A stretch of 64,000 nt of DNA, from assembly GCF_018687715.1 (NCBI RefSeq), contig NC_056762.1, positions 24,604,864 to 24,668,863 of the forward strand. Direction: 5' to 3'. Positions within the stretch are counted from its first letter, which is position 1. Each line of letters opens with the position of its first letter. The notes under the pieces are model-generated. The model made no database searches. It saw only the letters and a program-made list of their open reading frames with translations, and was not told the DNA's origin. Made by a program: the position numbers and the translations under genes. Below are positions 12,046 to 25,249 of the stretch, one piece after another. The DNA is from Carya illinoinensis (Eukaryota > Streptophyta > Magnoliopsida > Fagales > Juglandaceae).

Positions 12046-14133
12046 GATGAGGATCGGGATGGCTGCCTTTAAGGAAAGGTCATGTGATGAGGTGAGAGAT
12101 AGGCACATTTTTGTCCCATTTAGGGAGAAGGGAATTATATTTATGCTTACTACACCCAACAAAAAGGCACTATTGAGCTAGCGATTGGTTTATTATTATA
12201 TTTGTATTATTAATGTCAAATGTAAGTAGTTGGTGCTAATTAAAAAATATATCTATAATTAATTTTAAGAAAAAATTTAATAATTAAAAAATATATTTAT
12301 ATTATTTTGACTCAAATATACATAATCTACTATGAGAGTTTTTTTTAAATGAGAGACAATCTCTAAAACATCGGATTTTGCATTTGCATATAGAGAAACT
12401 AATGCTTTATAGCAATCTTAATTCTCAATGGATTATCATTTTAAAGCAAATCCAAGTTTTAGCTTTTGTGACATGAAAATGTCTTTGCCTATTCTATTCA
12501 CATCTAATCCCGACATTAGATTATCTTTTTATTTTTCATATAATAAAAAATAATATTTATAATTTATTTATTTTTATCATTTTTTACAATTCTATTAATT
12601 ATATATTAATTAATAATCATATTATACTTAAATATATGGTTAATCATATTCTACCAAGAAAAGAAATGCAATGCAGAGTGTGAAATAAAAGTATACTTAA
12701 AATCTACAGTAAAGAGCAAAGATATTTTTATTTTCAATTACTGTAGCATAAATTAATTATACATACATGTTACATAGTCCATTGAGATATTTCCTCTAAT
12801 GCTCTTAATATTGAGTACCTCTCGAGACCATTTCTGGAATACTTGAGACCATTTCTGGAATAAAAAAAATCAATGTGCGCATGTTTATCTGTTATGCTAT
12901 TAAATTAATAGAAGGATATGTTTTGGAAGTCACTGCCAACTTTTCTTTGTCTTTTACCTCTTGGAAGCCTTGACCGTGTTTACCCACATTATCTAGCAAC
13001 AGTCCCGGCATCATCATTATAAATGACGAAGGACATTGAAATTTCTACATATTTGAGGTAGTGGGATTTGGGAATCTACGGGAGAACTCGGAAACATGCT
13101 ATCAGAAGCTCAAGCAAGCTTCATTGAATAGACATTGTAAATATTTCTATTAAGTTTTGTCGGAAGTTGCCCAACTTCTACACTAACATGCGCATATTGA
13201 ATCAATAAATTTTTTATTGTTATTTTTCAGTTTGATTCAAATAATAGAACTTTAACAAAACATGTCGGTAAATGATTTTTTGTCACATATTTGATAAAAT
13301 AAAACGAACAGAAAAAGATAAATGAAAAGAGAGTAGTTTTTGCTATCATTTTTAAATATTAAAAAAGAATCATAATATCAATAAAAAAATACTTATTTAA
13401 TCACTAAATAATAAAGAAATAAATAAAAAGAAATTTCGACAGAAATGATCAGACCATTATCGAAATCCTTAGTATTTCTCATTTGAATAACATTAGCTAG
13501 GCTAGCCATCTCATCTCTCTTCATAGCATAGACCTGTAACGTTTCTACTGAAAATATTTGGATTGGTTTATTGAATAAGAAGTCAGAAACTATATTATAT
13601 TCAAACAAACGGTTTGAGTTATCTTTCATCCTCTTGGTCACATCGCACTACTGCACGCGTAACTTACCCTCTTGGTGTCAAGATTTGGATTGATTTGGAT
13701 AGGGTTTGCGGTTTAGGCAGAGTTAGGATTTGTTTTGAAATATATTTCATTTCAAAATTCTCATCTCATCTCTTATCTAAACATAATTTAAATATAAATA
13801 ATTTTAAATTAATCATTATAATTTTTTTAAACTTTTAAATAAAAAATAATTCAATTTTTTAAATTTATTTTAAAAAAATAATATTATAAAATAATATTTT
13901 AATTTTATAATATTTTTATTCAATATTTTCTCTCTTTACTTAAAATCTAAAAAATTATTCAACTCAAATTATTTAATTATAATTCATAAATTATTTTATT
14001 ACTATTCATAAAATTTTCTTCTTATTTTATTTTTACATACGAGCATAAGTTGAAAAAAATTTCGATCAAATATCCTTACATCCGTACATCCCAACTTTTT
14101 TTTTTTTTTTTTCTAATCAACTAGCCTCCGTAT
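12046..14133. other. AT-rich intergenic region upstream of the expansin-like gene
   Basis: No gene is seen. A perfect 18-base repeat, GAGACCATTTCTGGAATA, occurs at 12824-12841 and 12845-12862 (period 21). Around 13740-14080 the sequence has the CATTTCAAAATTCTCATCTC type of motif seen in plant MITEs (compare 39660-39850), but its ends are not clear. The open frames here are short and do not look like genes. Confidence 0.5.
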
Positions 14134-14284
14134 ATCCAACTTGCTCTCAAGAAATGATGAAATTGTAGCACTCATAAGTATCGTTTGCGTCATGGTTGAG
14201 GACTCGAATGGACACCAACTCACCATGTCCTTGGTTGCTTAGCCTCACCGACACGTTTTGTTAAGAATAATACTATAGTTATGA
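14134..14284. repeat. Small direct repeat, copy 2 (partner at 8244-8400)
   Basis: The counterpart of 8244-8400. On the minus strand it can be read as WCPFESSTMTQTILMSATIS, with Ser where copy 1 has a stop, followed by SFLESKLD. A frameshift upstream disrupts it. Function unknown. Confidence 0.7.
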
Positions 14285-15941
14285 ATTACGTAAATATAAT
14301 ATATTTATTTTGAAAAATAATAAGATTAATTATTAAAAAATTAATTTTTTATATAAATATTATATTTTTTTTTAATTTTTAAAAAGTGTATACAATATTT
14401 AGACATTTTATAATTACAAATATTATTTCTTTATTATTAAAACTCATGTCACAATTCCAATTTCACACTTTTTCCATATTATATGGAAGAAGAAATATAA
14501 TTAAAAAGTCTATGTGCAGTCACTTTTATATATTCTTTATATATTCTATTAATGTGATTAGCTATATTATTTTTTTAATTTAAAATAATTATTTTGACTA
14601 ATTATATCAGTGAACTGTATAAAGAGTACGCAAGAAATGACTTGTTGTAGCAGAACTCAAAAATAAAAGATAAAAACAAAACATAAGTAAAGACAAAAAT
14701 ATTCAAGTCAAACTACCTTATTATTATTTAATAATTATCTTATTATTATTCATAAAATTCTTATCCTATCTCACTATCCAAACGAGCTGGTCAACAATTA
14801 GGTAATGAATTGATTTCAGATGATCTATGAATTGTACTGAGAAAGTGGTAAAAAATAATAATAAAATATTAAATAATAGTAGAATATGAATTTAACTTTT
14901 TAGGGGCGGCCGGTAATTCGGGTTTGAACTTTTGACGCGTCCAGCTCCAACCAAAATAACAAAGACATCATTTTTTATGGAGTTTGGGTCGGCACACGTG
15001 GAGGATAATACCAATTGTATACAATGTATTGAAAAGGAGTTTTGCTACGTATAATTAAAGTTACGTATTAATCTGTGTATTAATATTGATTTATTCATAT
15101 TCAAAATTTAAATTAACATTATTTTTAATAAAATTTACTTTTTGACCAATCACATTAGATTGATCTACATATTAGTGCGTAGTTGTATTTGTAACTAGAT
15201 TTTTCCATTAAAGAAAGATACACAAACCCAAATGTACGCTCACAATTGGGGTAGGTAAGTCTCGATCTTAACTGTCCATTTCATAGTTTTTCAAACACTA
15301 ATCTGAAAAGAAAAAATATATTTGCAACCGTGAATTGTATTATGATCACGTACTCTCTTTGAAAAAAGTGAATAAAATATGAGAGCTATATGAAAAAATT
15401 TAATTTTTTTAATAGTGAACCATATTCTTTTTCAAAGTAATTACGTAACTTTTACATACTTTACAATTGTATATAGAATTATCATTTGAAAATACCACAG
15501 AGAAAGATAGAGGAATCCTCTTCCTATCTCAAATTTTGTCAATTTCAATCACACCTATTGATAAGAGTGAAAACTGAAGGTCTCAGTGCAGTTTGGATCC
15601 AAAACCAAAACCTCATTGATAACGAAATTATGAGATTATCTCGAGCGAAAGCGGCTGGTGAAGGGAAAGAAAATCGTTGACGTCAATCTCGATTTTCTAC
15701 CAGTTAGTTCACTGGCATCATCAGTGGCAGGATGAGAGAGAGAGAGAGAGAGAGAGAGAGGAATGAGAATAGAGAAACTTACGGATTCACATAGATTCAC
15801 AAATACAAACACCATTGACGGTCGTAAATTCAAACACAGATTCACGAAGAGGAACTCGCGGACTCATAGAAGAATAGAGAGAGAGACTCGTAGACTCAAA
15901 TGCAATCATCATGGACTCACAGTCATAGACTCGTAGCCGTG

Positions 15942-15984
<43 letters not shown>

Positions 15985-16340
15985 GAGTGAGAAAGTGAGA
16001 GAAATGAGATCGAGAGGGAGAAAAATAGGAGGTGAGGGGTTTAATTGAACCCTAATTCCAAACAACGTCATTTGGTTTATTAAACCAAACAGTGGCGTTT
16101 AATCTTCTAAGTTTTTTTTTTATTTTTTTATTTTTCAAATGGTATGAGTAAAACGACAACAAATAGGGACTGAATTGGCTTATGTCAGTTTCTTTGAATT
16201 GCCACTACCTCCCGGCCAGTTCTCCACTAGTTCAAGTCAGTTCCCATCAATGCCAACCTGTACTCTTGGTTCCTGTACACCCCTACCTACTGATATAATA
16301 TATTTCAGGTGACTTCATATTGTAGAATTTCCTAAAAATA
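14285..16340. other. Gene-free stretch with a MITE and GA microsatellites
   Basis: 14285-14880 is very AT-rich with nothing recognisable. 15037-15206 is a MITE (listed separately). GA microsatellites lie at about 15734-15760 and 15957-15982. Sequence at 14901 (TAGGGGCGGCC) and at about 16278-16288 (ACACCCCTACC) could be the ends of a 1.4-kb hAT-like non-autonomous element. I see no matching 8-bp target duplication, so this is tentative. Confidence 0.4.
15037..15206. mobile_element. MITE, family member 1 (partner at 38890-39058)
   Basis: About 170 bases starting GAGTTTTGCTACGTA and ending AACTAGATTTTTCC. They match 38890-39058 in order and length. The shared interior includes TTCAAAATTTAAATTA. 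There is no coding capacity. The length and AT-richness suit a miniature DNA transposon. Confidence 0.6.
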
Positions 16341-16512
16341 AATACTCTAACCACAAATGGATTAAATAAAAATAATCTCACAAATTGATATGGCTTAATG
16401 TGGTTCATCAAATTGTAAAGTTACTTTTATTGTAAAACAGATTTAACAAATTAGATGAAGTCACGTCAATTTATGAAATTATTTTGTGCAATTCTTTTAT
16501 AGATGTAGCAAT
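16341..16512. repeat. Palindromic MITE, family member 1 (partner near 48306-48460)
   Basis: The two arms are imperfect reverse complements around AAAGTTACTTTTATTGTAAA. A related palindrome containing TTTTACAATAAAAGTAACTTT lies at about 48306-48460. No coding capacity. Confidence 0.55.
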
Positions 16513-16731
16513 ACGTCTTCCTAAATAGTGTCATCAACAAATGTAACTAATGATGAGGAAAATGTGCTACATAGCAAAGGAAGCACAATAAAATATGTGT
16601 GTGTTTAAATAGAAGGCCAAAAATGACAAATTACATATTGGTTAAGTAGATATGTAGATATTTATTATTATGCATCTTTTTGAAACATGCGTAACCGAAA
16701 CTCTTTTGTCGCTTTCTCTAGGGCATCCGCC

Positions 16732-18000
16732 ATGGTTGAGCCCATGGCCCCACTGGCAACCAAAGATCCAAAGGGACACTGCCTTTATTCTAATATCGTT
16801 TTGGAGGCCCCCAAACCTACTCTAGAAGTTGAAATCAAGATGAGATAGCCCTATTTTTCTAAAGGTGAGATGGTTTTTCACTTCAACCATGAGGAGATTG
16901 CCAGATCAGCGGCTCCTTTGCGATATACCGTGGTTTTGAAATTCCTACATAATCGGCCATCATTGGATCATATTCGTTGCTTCATCAAGCGTAGATGGGG
17001 CTTACAGAACCAGCCTATGGTAGGAGGTATGCATACTCCGTCGTTGGTGATGGTTAGAATGATTTATGAGGAGGATTATTGCACTGCTTTTCAATGGGGT
17101 GTCGTATCATACTTTTCAATGGATGCCATTATATGATGAGCAAAAAAAGCCAACCTTGGTTCCTGTTTGAATGTTTCTTCCTGGCCTACCCCTCAATTTC
17201 TACCACACTTCAATGCTTAAGATTTTTGTCTGAGGAATCAGACAATTTTTGAAGCGGGACAATGCAATAGCATGTGTCTCTAGGTAGAGGGAGCCTAAAT
17301 CTGTGTTGATATGGATATATCCAAGCCTTTGCGGCATGGTTTTTGGATTGGCAACCCAAGAGATCCTAATAGTCGTTATCAAGAGGTCATTTTTGAAACC
17401 CTATCGGCTTTTTGCAATGATTGTCATGTTCAAGGGTGTTTGGTTCATACTTGCCCTTAGAGAGGATTCAAAGAGTCTGGAATGGAGTGTGAGGTAATGA
17501 AGAAGAACTGGCGCTAGGTTAATAAAACAAATGACAATTCTATGGAAGAGAATGCAAGGAAGGATAGGAAGAAGAGACAGGAACTCAAGATGAAACAAAT
17601 TCTCCAGTATCAGGCCCAGTTCTTATCTTCAAAGGATGTTATCTATGCAAATATGTTGGGAAGTATAGTGGGAGCTAAGGAATTTAATGAAGGAATTAGT
17701 TTGGAGAACAATTTGCAAGAGGCTCCTATGAACAGGATAGTAATGAAAAAGGAATATCCCACGAAGGAAGATGTGGCTTATCAATGGCTGGAGGATCCAC
17801 TCAACTCCCCTTGGAGTGCTTTGAAACTAGTTGATGAATTAATGGAGTACGAACTTAGGGTGGTGACTCAGTGGGCGGTAGATGAAATGTTCAAGGTAGA
17901 GAAAAATAAAACCCCTAATGTGGAGTTGGTTACCTCGGATACTGAAAATCATGAAGATGTAGAAGAATACTCACATAATAGGTATGAGTCTGATCCATAA
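16732..18000 (+). pseudogene. LINE 1 ORF1 remnant (DUF4283-type RNA-binding protein)
   Basis: It begins MVEPMAPLATKD at 16732. After a stop near 16846 the DUF4283 domain continues (16870-17136), with LRYTVVLKFLHNRPSLDHIR and a WGLQ motif. The part after this domain is frameshifted: pieces resembling the CCHC-knuckle stretch read near 17290-17460. The acidic C-terminal part is open from 17542 and ends at TAA 17998. In this family ORF1 packages the element RNA. The breaks mean no full-length product. Confidence 0.82.
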
Positions 18001-21000
18001 TTGTCCCGATCAGTCCAAGATTTGTTAGAACAAGAGTGGAGGAACGATGGGGTGACCCGATGTGTCACCACTAGGTCCAAGAAAAAATGTGTTTAATGAT
18101 GATTGACATACTCACTTGGAATTTTAGGGGGTTATGTACATCTCGAAGTCATTTACATAGAATTATGATTCAAATAAAGCCTAGGGTGGTGGCGATTTTG
18201 GAACCTTTCCTAGAGGAAAACAAGATGCAACGATTGTCTCAGATTTTGAGGCTTCCTCACTTCTGCTCCAATGCTCAGGAGGGTGGCAGAGTTTGGCTTT
18301 TCTGGGATTCAGATTTTCAGTTTAATCTGGTGTTGGTGTCGAACCAGTTATCAAGCTGGTTTTCTTCTAGAAATATAAAAGTTCTAGTTTCTTTTATCTA
18401 TGCGAGTTGTTTTCAGTAACAAAGGTGAGGTCTGTGGGATGAGCTATTGGCTTTGAATCTAGGGAGTCGTCATTGGTTTCTTTCTGGGGACTTTAACATT
18501 ATTAGATAGAATGCTGAGAAAATTGGTGGGGTACACCATTCAAATTCTGCAAAGCAGGAATTTAACCAATTTATTGAAGATGGAGGCCTTTAAGAACCCC
18601 CTTTCGATGGCTCTAAATATTCGTGGTGCAATGGTCAACAAGGAAGAAGGCGCATTTGGGCGAGATTAGATCGAATTTTGATTAGTTGGCAGTTTCTTCA
18701 ACAGTTCCACAGGGGGTCAAACTCACTGATATGGCTCGCACTTCATCTTATCATAGCCCTATGTTGGTTAATCTGTTCCGCTCTAATCCTTTGCATGGAC
18801 CAAAACTGTTCCATTTCCAACGCATGTGGATCTCTCATTAGGATTTTCTTAAGCTAGTTAAAAATGTTTGGGATGAAGAGGTCATGGGTTACGCGTTGGT
18901 AAAGTTCACGACTAGATTGAAGAAGCTTAAATGGGCCTTAAAAGAGTAGAATGTTGCTACTTTTGGTTAAGTTAAGAGGGAACTGACCAATCTGGAAGAT
19001 TAGATTATTGATCTTGAGCATGAAGTGGCAGATCAATTCAATCAGGATGCGAAGCCAAAGCTTTTGGAGCCAAAGGCAAAGCATTAAATTTGGTTGAATA
19101 GGGAAGAGGTTCTATGGAAACATTAATCTCGTGTTAAATGGTTGGCAGAAGGGGATGCAGATACCAAATTTTTTCACATGCAGGCTCTTCAAAAAATAGA
19201 AATTCCATTACTAAAATGTAGTTAGGAGATGGAACAGTTTTAGATTCCTTTGAAGTGGTGCATGAAGGTGCTATTGTTTATCTCAAGGATCTCTTGACCA
19301 AGGAAGTGACACAAAAAAAAAATTCAATGCTAGAGGTGATTCCAATGATTATGGAGGCAGACAATATGGCTCTTTGTGAGCCCCCAGTTTGGATGAGGTC
19401 CATGTACCTTTGATGTCTATCCCAAAAGACAATTGTCCAGGCCCAGATGGCTTCCTGGGAGTTTCTTTAAAGCAATTTGGGATATTATATAGAGAGATCT
19501 TTGGCAGGCTGCCACAGAATGTTTTGAGGAAGTTTCTTTGCCGACCTTCTATGGGGCCACAAATCTAGTTCTTATTCCAAAAAATGAGGAATCGGATAGC
19601 TTCTTGAAATTTAGACTGATTAGTCTATGTTGTGTGGCCTATATAATTTTTTCGAAAATCATAGTTAATCAGTTGGCTTCTCTATTGGAAAAAGTGATTT
19701 TGCCAAACCAGTAAGCTTTCTTGAGTAACAGGAGTATTTTTTAAAACATCTCCATTGCTTATGAATGGTTTTCAGTATCAATAAGAAGGTGTGGGGTGGC
19801 AATGTGATGTGTAAGATTAACATGGCTAAGACCTACGATCGAGTGGATTGGAGTTATCTCCGAGATGTATTGTGGAGATTTGGTTCCTCGCCTAGATGGT
19901 GCAATCTCATTTATAAATTGTATCTCACATCCTTCTTTCACAATGATGCTTAATGACATTCCGAAAGGTTTCTTCAAGGCATGTAGAGGCCTCTGCCAGA
20001 GAGACCCTCTCTCCCCTTTGCTCTTCATCTTATTGGAGGACTTTCTTTCTTGGCTGCTAGACAAACAGTTTGCAAAAGGTAAAACAAAACATTCTTATAT
20101 TGGCCTAGATTGTCCAAAGCATTCTTTACTGTATGTAGATGATCTCTTAATTTTACACTAATGGGTGTAAGTGCTAGATGGGAAAGTTAGTGAAGACTTA
20201 AAGAATTTATGAGGTAGTTTTAGGAGAGTAGATCAGTGTGGACAAATCGACCTTATATTTTTCAAAGTCAGTGGCTTTTTCTCACAAACACAGTCTGCTG
20301 CAAGTAACAAGTTTCATAGAGGATTATTTCCCTTGCACTTATCTGGGAGTTCCTCTCCACTCAGGGAGGGTGACAACTAAGCTTTTTGATCCGTTTCTTG
20401 ATAAAATATGGAAGAAACTAGCAGGTTGGAAGCAGAATTATTCTATTAAAACACGTCCTCAATAGCAATCCTATCCATATGCTTTAGGTTCTAAGAGTCC
20501 CAATTGCGGTTCTTTGTGACATCCAATGAATTTTTTTGGAGTTCCTTTGGGGATTGAAAGACGGAAAGAAGAAGAAGGAGTGGATTTCTTGACGTGGGGT
20601 GAGTTCTCCGAAGGTGGAGGGAGGTTTGGGCCTTGGACTTTTATCGGAGGTACAAACATATTTGCTTATGAAATTTTTTTGGAACCTCATTGTTGGTAAA
20701 TCCTTTTGGGCAAGGTTCTTCAAGGCCCAATAAGGAGATATTGTTGTGCTTTCTGCACAGGGCCATAGCTCGTTTTTTTGCGAAATGTTGTGAAAGTCAT
20801 GCCTATAGTTGTTCGAAATGGGCTATGGAAGATCAAAAGTGGTGAGGTTAATTTATGGTTTGATCCTTGGTTGTCGACGGGTACATTAGCGAACCAAGTG
20901 ACAAGCATTCAAAATCCACTTCTTCAGGTTCGAGTTGTATTGCATTTGGAAGGCTAGGATATCAATTTTCTCTCTCAACTAGTGAGCGAGGAGACAAAGC

Positions 21001-21753
21001 TTATAATTTTAAGATCTAATATCCAGCTTCGCACAGGGAAAGATCTATTTCTTTGGACACCAAACCAAGACGGGAAGTTCACCATGAAGAGCGCTTGGCA
21101 AGAAGTCAAGACTTCAAATGCCAAGATTACCTTGGACAAAATGGACATGGTATTGTGGTCTTCCAAAAAAGATATCCTTTGTGGCCTGGCATTTATGGAA
21201 TCTTGCTTTACCAACTGATGAAAATGTAATGAAATTAGGCATTCCGTTGGAATCTCGGTGTGCTTGCAGTGAAAAAATGAGGAAGATTGAATCAACAGAG
21301 CATATCTTTGCATTTGGTGATGTTGCAGAATATGTGTGGAGTTCTTTTTCAATATGGTTGAATATTCCATACATGAAAGGGCAAAGATTATTTGATAGGA
21401 TAGCCTTATGGTGGTCATGGGCCAAGGGTACTACACATGTTGGGATCATTCGGGGGATCCTCCCCTCCATTATTATATGGGCTTTGTGGAAATGGCGTTG
21501 TCAAGCTTGTATGGAGGATATCATGATGTCAATAGAGCAACTTACTGGTTCAGTTCTTACTGAAGTTCGTGATGATGAAACCATGTAAGGGCATGTCAAG
21601 TTCCTCCAAGGATCAGGACATTTTACAAAACTTGAGATGTTCAATTATCCCACCTTGCCTCAATAAGCCAAGTGCCTATGCTTGGTACCCACTGCTGATT
21701 GGCCACTTGAAGCTCAATGTTGATGGTTGTGCACTTGGTAACCCAGGGCCTCT

Positions 21754-21763
<10 letters not shown>

Positions 21764-21786
<23 letters not shown>
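21764..21786 (+). repeat. Poly-G run of 23 bases inside LINE 1 RNase H
   Basis: An uninterrupted run of 23 G follows TTTTTTTTTTC, then TGGTGGGG. It encodes a glycine stretch in the RNase H frame. A run this pure may also vary between reads or assemblies. Confidence 0.95.
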
Positions 21787-21792
21787 TGGTGG

Positions 21793-21890
21793 GGAATTCA
21801 TTTGCAAGATTATAACACACAGTCCAACATCATTACAGAGTGGAATTCATTTGCAAGATTATAACACACAGTCCAACATCACTACAGAGT
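21793..21890 (+). repeat. 49-bp tandem duplication in LINE 1 RNase H
   Basis: Units 21793-21841 and 21842-21890 differ at one base. They begin GGAATTCATTTGCAAG and end TACAGAGT. Confidence 0.97.
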
Positions 21891-22440
21891 TATGGGCTTT
21901 GAGAAATGGATTACATGTTTGTCGTGACATGGGCCAAAATGGCATTAAAGTGGAAACCGATTGCTTGATGGTGGTCCATTGGCTCCGAATGGGTAAGTGC
22001 ACTATGTGGCACCTATGGGATTACTGGGAGGAAGTCCTACAGTTGATGGAGACTATCCAAGCTAAAATTTATCGTGTCTTTCGGGAGAGGAATATGGCAG
22101 TGGATTACCTAGCTAAGGAAGGGGCTAGGGGCTCATAATAGATGGCATTTGCTGGACTCACAAAATACTTTGCCTCAACTTCTTCAAGGTCTGATAAGGC
22201 TAGATAGATGTTCTCTTCCACATTTGAGGTTTTGCTAGGATAGTTTATTTTTCGGTTTGTTGTAGTTCACATTTGTAATTTTTTTGGCAGTTTAGATTTG
22301 GTTTTGGTTTTTCTCCTGTAATCTCTTGTAATTTGGTTGGTTGCTTTTTAGTTTTTTTATGTTTGGGTTTTGGTTTTTCTTGTTTATCTGTATCCCCCAA
22401 CCATTGGGTTGTAACAACGATTTTCTTTCATCACAAATAA

Positions 22441-22632
22441 TAACTATTAATAAAATTGGAATACTGTTTTCTTCTTAAAACAATTTATTTATTTTTTTTA
22501 TTTATTAACCACAATCTTTAGACATAATTCCCTTGATAACTATTAATAAAATTGGAGTACTGTTTTCTTCTTAAAAAAATTAAAAAAAAAAAATCTTTTA
22601 TTTATTAACCACAATCTTTAGACATAATTCCC
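22441..22632 (+). repeat. 96-bp tandem duplication at the LINE 1 tail
   Basis: Unit 1 (22441-22536) and unit 2 (22537-22632) both begin TAACTATTAATAAAATTGG and end ACATAATTCCC (plus TTGA in unit 1). The unit contains the end of the LINE tail and adjoining DNA, so it formed after the LINE inserted. Confidence 0.9.
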
Positions 22633-23165
22633 GGCCTGGTCATTGGGACAAGGGGGCTTTGGGCTATAGTCAAGGGCAGACCACTTTTTAGATACCGATC
22701 GATATTCTCCTTTTACATTAGAGGGTTCTTAAGAAGTGACGATTAGCCCCTTGTGTCATCCCCAAAGTGGAAGATTCGCATCAACCTAATTGCGTGAAAC
22801 AATTGATGAGGTTCTACTTTGATTGGGGATATAGATCAGATATATGGGTCTCCAGTATAAACCGTCTTATGCTCATGAATATGTTTACTTTTTGGGTTCT
22901 GTGAATAAAATTATATAAAGTTGTACATATATTTATTTGTTTGATTATGCCATACCAAAATTATTTATATATAGTCAGTTATTTACAATAAAAATAATCA
23001 TTTTCTATTAAAAGTTCATTTTCATCACAAATAATCTTTTTCATTACAAATAACTGATAAAAAAATAATGACTTTTCTATAAAAGGCAAAGAGATGATGT
23101 CATATTCATTATATGAAATCATTGCAGCAAATTTTGTTCAGATTTTCTTTTCACACTTGTCATTA
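22633..23165. other. Gene-free spacer between LINE 1 and duplicate copy B
   Basis: No ORF, RNA gene or clear repeat is seen. If the duplication extends left of the window, the equivalent of this spacer would lie just outside it. Confidence 0.5.
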
Positions 23166-25249
23166 TCATCTAATAAATTTCAATTATTATAATAAATAAT
23201 CTCCAATCATCTAATATCGCATCATTCCATTTCTTTTACCATATAGTTCTATTCAGCTAGCTTTACCGCCAAACCCAACCTATTTAAAACCGACAAGCAA
23301 AGCCCCAAAAAAGTACCGCTCTTTTTCTGTGCCAAATATGTTAACTAGGAAACAATGTGAGCTATGCCTTGTCCAATACTCATTTCACATCACCAAGTCA
23401 ACAAATAATGAAAAGCACAATGAAAACTCGTTTTTACACATCGGCAAGCTTGAGCTACAATGTTTGACATCAACATGGATATGATCAGGCAAGAATACCA
23501 ATGGTACCTTGGGGGTGTTCATATAATTTGCATTGCCAATGGTTGAGTTTCTCCACTTTGATGGGATTTCCATGGGTGTTTGCTACTTTCTTCTTTATGC
23601 TTAGCCTTTCTTCGCATACTGAGCAACTTGCTCCTCCTATATCTAGAACCTAATTTTTGTATGCTTCGATCTGACAAGGTATGAGTAAAAAAATAGTTAG
23701 AAATGCAGAAAAGTGGCTAACATAACTGAGTACAATCAACTGAGCAATACAATGTTACGATACCACACGATTTCAACTATTTGAACACCATGCAGTAACA
23801 TACAATAACCAATGATTAGTAATTACCGTGATTGCTCTAGGTTATATGGACACTTTGGCGATGATGAGAACTCATCAAAAGCACAATTTATGCCCTAATT
23901 TCCTAGATACTCATTTCAATTCAATTTACATTGCTTAGCCAACAAAAAATTCACAAACCAATAACCATTTTGACACCCGTATCAAACCATTGAAGACAAA
24001 CATAACACAAATTAGAATAGTAATGATTATATCAACATACTCTGCAACCCAGAGAAAGTTCCCATTACCATAATGAGCTGAAGCAATGACATCACACTCC
24101 ATAATTGGGTCATAACAACTAAAAGCACATAATGAAAGACATGCTATTCATACTCGGGACCAAACTACATGTCTGGTCTATATTTCCAAATCCATTACTG
24201 CCTCCCATCCCCTCTCCTACACTCTGATTTGGGACGAGAAAGAAGGGGACAAAAGATCACATGGTGTGAGATGGAATGAAACTACCAAGTGACAGAGCAC
24301 ACCACCAACTAGCAATGCATGAGTCACTCTCAATCACAATTTGTGCAGTCATAAAGAAATAATAAAAAAGGGCAAAAGTTATGTGTAGATCAAGTTAACC
24401 AATAGTCAAAATCAGAAGCTTAGTCAGTACCCAGGTGTCAGGTGCAATCATGAAGAGAAAAAGCAGTTACATTCCAATTCCAGAACCTGCTTATTCTCAT
24501 GCTACAAATTGATTTGTTAAAGAAACTGATGAAATTCGGTCGTACCAAAGTGGGAGAAGTGGAAGACAAGGTAAAAAAGTGAGATCATCGAGTTCAAAAC
24601 TTCAGAATAGAGTATATTTATCACTAAGTAAGATGTGGCATATTTATCACCATTAAGTAATTATTTATTACATGCTTCTTTATCATCTAATGGTGATGAA
24701 TGTGCCACATCTTACTTAGTAGGATGAAAGTAAGATAAACGTGTGGAATATAGCATTACTCTTTTCAAAATATGCAGATTTCCCAGGCGGGGTGGAGGGG
24801 GTTTGGGGTACTTCCATAAACATATTAGAGAAGCTGACAAACCATCTTGCCTATGCCAGCACAAAAAACAGTGCACAAAAAAAAATCAGTAGTGTAAAGC
24901 AGCGTGGAGAATGCCAGTAAAAACTGGGGAACCGATTGGCATCAATGAGCTGCTCCATAGAGAAAAAATATCTAGTCTACATTAAAGGCAGTTTGTGAAT
25001 TCTATTCACAATCTGATGGGGACTTGTAAATCTGCTTTACCTCAATATTCCACACAATAATAAATCCATGCTTTATGAGAGTCAAATCAGTTGCGCCTTT
25101 TTCAGGTCTGAGACAACTCCACGGTCTTTAGAACTCCTTTCATTGTATAGTACCTGGATAAAATTAAAGTCAAATGGGAACGTCAAGTTAGTGTTGTATG
25201 ACAACTAGACCAGACACTAAAGTAAATCTTTCTTTCTAGAGACACCTTA
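23166..25249. repeat. Direct duplicate (copy B), part of the intact CLPR4 locus
   Basis: The counterpart of 1-2091, about 23.2 kb apart and in the same orientation. It contains the 3' flank of CLPR4, exon 7, intron 6 and the last four bases of exon 6. Beyond 25249 the gene continues intact. Confidence 0.93.

Larger units (their letters stand above)
18087..22137 (+). pseudogene. LINE 1 ORF2 remnant (endonuclease, RT, RNase H)
   Basis: The endonuclease starts near 18105 (ILTWNFRGL) and runs to about 18800 with stops. Reverse transcriptase shows PGPDGF (19446), KTYDRVDW (19827), a GLCQRDPLSPLLF variant (19988) and the catalytic YVDD (20132-20143). These lie in different frames. zf-RVT is at about 21150-21370. 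RNase H (21700-22137) keeps the acidic set NVDG, TTELWAL, VETD and VDYLAKEGA. A 23-base G run and a 49-bp tandem duplication have been inserted between the first and second of these. In life ORF2 nicks the target and reverse-transcribes its own RNA. This copy cannot. Confidence 0.87.
16732..22440 (+). mobile_element. LINE 1: L1-type retrotransposon with plant RNase H, decayed
   Basis: The order is ORF1 (DUF4283-type domain), AP-type endonuclease, reverse transcriptase, zf-RVT zinc domain and RNase H, the layout of plant L1 elements. The 3' tail (about 22380-22440) contains TTAATAAAATTGG, a motif shared with the tails of LINE 3 and its nested LINE, so the three belong to one family. The 5' end probably lies slightly upstream of 16732. 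Many stops and frameshifts are present. No target duplication could be identified, partly because the tail has been tandemly duplicated. Confidence 0.9.
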
